The notes under the pieces were generated by a model, which was not told the DNA's origin, did no database searches, and saw only the letters and a list, made by a program, of their open reading frames with translations. DNA of 7,217 nucleotides from Candidatus Cloacimonadota bacterium (GTDB lineage Bacteria > Cloacimonadota > Cloacimonadia > Cloacimonadales > Cloacimonadaceae): positions 1 to 7,217 of the forward strand of contig VGPI01000100.1 in assembly GCA_016875595.1 (NCBI GenBank), given 5' to 3'. Positions 5,688 through 7,217 of the stretch are shown here, piece by piece. The translations under genes and the position numbers were made by a program. How positions within the stretch are numbered: the first letter of the stretch is position 1; the number at the start of each line of letters is the position of its first letter.

Positions 5688-5873
5688 TTATCTCGTTCTT
5701 TTGATTATTCGGCGTTGGGTGATGTCACGATACTGCATCGTCTGTTGACGGCTATAGGCAGCCCAGGGCGTGGGCAGATCCGGTTCACGGCGGGGGATCG
5801 CCGGAGGCGTTTCAATATCGATCATTGCCATTACCCCGGCAATGGCGGCGAGTTTTTTGCTGTCACTATCCAT
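5688..5873 (-). CDS. Small accessory subunit-like protein of biotin-dependent decarboxylase/transcarboxylase
   Basis: This 61-residue soluble protein starts MDSDSKKLAAIAGVMAMID and ends in a basic tail, DITQRRIIKRTR, with PWAAYSRQQ in between. The pattern, a short Ala/Ile-rich helix, a spacer, a Trp-containing segment and a basic end, resembles epsilon-type subunits (MmdE) and the C-terminal tail of OadG-type gamma subunits of sodium-pump decarboxylases, which help assemble the carboxyltransferase and biotin subunits. No membrane segment is visible, unlike full OadG. GAGG lies 8 bases before the ATG. It starts 11 bases after the stop of the 12S-type gene and its stop overlaps the ribosome site of the next gene, so it is clearly sandwiched in the operon. 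The family assignment rests on pattern and context only. Confidence 0.7.
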   Translation of the reverse strand: MDSDSKKLAAIAGVMAMIDIETPPAIPRREPDLPTPWAAYSRQQTMQYRDITQRRIIKRTR

Positions 5874-5884
5874 TGCTAAGGCCT

Positions 5885-7217
5885 CTAAACCGGGATGTTC
5901 CCGTGTTTCTTGGGGGGTAAACTCTCGCTCTTGGTGCAGAGGATCTCCAGCGCATCGACCAACCGGGCACGCGTCTCACTGGGACGGATGATGGCATCCA
6001 CGTAACCACGGGTGGCAGCCACATAGGGATTATTGAATTGCTCTTCATAGATACGGATCATTTCCTGACGCATCGCCACTTTATCCTCGGCATCATTGAT
6101 CTCTTTGCGGAAGATGATATTAGCCGCGCCCTGTGCACCCATGACCGCGATCTCCGCCATGGGCCAGGCAAAGACCATGTCCGCACCCAAGTGCCTCGAA
6201 CTCATAGCGATATAGCTGCCGCCATAGTCTTTGCGGGTGACGACCGTCAGCTTCGGAACCGTTGCTTCTGAATAGCACCACAGTAGTTTGGCGCCGTGAC
6301 GAATAATGCCGTGCCATTCCTGCTGTGTGCCGGGTAAATAGCCGGGAACATCCACCAAGGTCACCAGCGGGATATTGAAGGAATCGCAGAAGCGGATGAA
6401 CCGCGTTGCTTTATCCGAGGCATCGATATCGAGACAGCCCGCCAGGATCAGGGGCTGGCTGGCAATGATGCCGATCACGCGTCCATTCAAACGGGCAAAA
6501 CCGTTGATGATATTCTGTGCATAATACAAATGTGGCTCAAAGAACTCGCCGTCGTCCACGATGCTGTGAATCACATCCCGCATATCATAGCTCATCTTGG
6601 GATCATCGGGGATGATCTCATCCAGATTGGGACAGAGCCGGTGCGGATCATCGGTCGTGGCTTTGCGTGGCGGGTCTTCCATATTGTTGGAAGGCAGATA
6701 GCTCAGGAGCAGTTTGATCTGCTCGATGGCTTCAGCGTCGCTCTCGCAGGCAAAGTGCGCATTACCACTTTTGGAGTTATGCGCCATGGCACCGCCCAGT
6801 TCCTCCTGATTGGTCTCTTCGCCGGTGACCGCCCGGATCACATCCGGTCCGGTAATGAACATAAAACTGGTATTCTTGACCATGAAGACAAAGTCCGTCA
6901 TCGCCGGAGAATAGACCGCTCCACCGGCACAGGGACCCATAATGGCAGTGACTTGCGGGATCACACCGCTGGCACGGGAATTGCGGAAAAAGATATCGCC
7001 ATAGCCACGTAGCGCATCAACGCCTTCCTGGATCCGCGCTCCGCCGGAATCATTGATCCCGATCAAGGGAACCCCGGATTTGAGCGCCATATCCATCACC
7101 TTGCTGATCTTGGCAGCGTGCATTTCGCCCAAGCTGCCACCCCGTGAAGTAAAATCCTGCGAAAAGGCAAAAACCGGCCTGCCATCGACCATGCCATGTC
7201 CGGTGACCACACCATCC
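5885..7217 (-). CDS. mmdA: Methylmalonyl-CoA carboxyltransferase / decarboxylase alpha subunit (12S, MmdA/PccB type), N-terminus beyond window
   Basis: The subunit transfers the carboxyl group between an acyl-CoA (probably methylmalonyl-/propionyl-CoA) and biotin. About 443 residues are visible. The family is usually about 510-520 long, so some 70 N-terminal residues lie outside the window. Counting from the GTG at 7210, the N-terminal crotonase-like half shows GGSLGEMHAAK (24-34), INDSGGARIQEGV (52-64) with an oxyanion-hole Gly-Gly, PCAGGAVYSPA (93-103) and FITGPDVIRAVTGEE (118-132). The C-terminal half shows LAGCLDIDASDKATRFIRFC (256-275), VDVPGYLPGTQQEWHGIIRH (286-305) for the second oxyanion hole, and AEIAVMGAQGAANI (352-365). 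The C-terminus KHGNIPV is typical. There is no biotin carboxylase in the window, so a biotin-dependent transcarboxylase or decarboxylase is more likely than a propionyl-CoA carboxylase, though PccB cannot be excluded. Confidence 0.93.
   Translation of the reverse strand, partial: DGVVTGHGMVDGRPVFAFSQDFTSRGGSLGEMHAAKISKVMDMALKSGVPLIGINDSGGARIQEGVDALRGYGDIFFRNSRASGVIPQVTAIMGPCAGGAVYSPAMTDFVFMVKNTSFMFITGPDVIRAVTGEETNQEELGGAMAHNSKSGNAHFACESDAEAIEQIKLLLSYLPSNNMEDPPRKATTDDPHRLCPNLDEIIPDDPKMSYDMRDVIHSIVDDGEFFEPHLYYAQNIINGFARLNGRVIGIIASQPLILAGCLDIDASDKATRFIRFCDSFNIPLVTLVDVPGYLPGTQQEWHGIIRHGAKLLWCYSEATVPKLTVVTRKDYGGSYIAMSSRHLGADMVFAWPMAEIAVMGAQGAANIIFRKEINDAEDKVAMRQEMIRIYEEQFNNPYVAATRGYVDAIIRPSETRARLVDALEILCTKSESLPPKKHGNIPV

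Noticed and set aside
6530..7012. Plus-strand open frame opposite the 12S-type gene
   Set aside because: It is a shadow ORF within a strongly conserved minus-strand coding region.

Overview
The window reads as a stretch of a moderately GC-rich bacterial chromosome. All recognisable genes lie on the minus strand and are transcribed from right to left. No phylogenetic marker is present. The best taxonomic hint is a broken formylglycine-generating-enzyme-like (SUMF1) domain with a CNRRNM...PCYGYGTSGTDPEDWPSDW segment, a style common in Candidatus Cloacimonadota and related anaerobes. A methylmalonyl-CoA/oxaloacetate carboxyltransferase cluster fits the propionate metabolism described for that group. 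This assignment is an inference and is not proven by the window.

Layout in the direction of transcription. (1) 7217-5885: the carboxyltransferase (12S/MmdA-type) subunit of a methylmalonyl-CoA transcarboxylase or decarboxylase, cut at its N-terminus by the window edge. (2) 5873-5688: a 61-residue protein resembling the small accessory subunits of such enzymes. (3) 5675-3714: a fused 5S-type carboxyltransferase and biotin carrier (PycB/OadA-like), with a well-formed internal ribosome binding site and ATG just before the biotin-carrier part. (4) A 107-base spacer with three short hairpins. (5) 3606-3070: PyrR. (6) 3104-2283: a type-2 orotidine-5'-phosphate decarboxylase (PyrF) that overlaps pyrR by 35 bases. 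(7) A 182-base spacer with palindromes related to those in the first spacer. (8) 2100-1000: a 6-phosphofructokinase that appears to start at CTG. (9) 999-805: no gene, but a possible terminator hairpin and a perfect 33-base AT-rich palindrome. (10) 804-435: the frameshifted SUMF1-type gene remnant, which runs directly into (11) an array of nine 45-base tandem repeats at 420-16, each carrying a GC-rich hairpin.

Functionally, the first three genes contain all parts of a transcarboxylase moving CO2 between methylmalonyl-CoA and pyruvate/oxaloacetate: the 12S part, the 5S part and the 1.3S biotin carrier. No membrane sodium-pump subunit lies in the window. pyrR and pyrF belong to pyrimidine nucleotide synthesis and its control. 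pfkA is glycolytic. Tight spacing suggests that the carboxyltransferase genes form one transcription unit and pyrR-pyrF another, or an extension of the first.

The most unusual material is non-coding. A family of short GC-rich palindromes occurs singly in both intergenic spacers and in tandem amplified form at the left edge, where it has invaded or replaced the end of a decayed gene. I see no CRISPR array, tRNA, rRNA, transposase or phage gene, and no clear new defence or mobile system.
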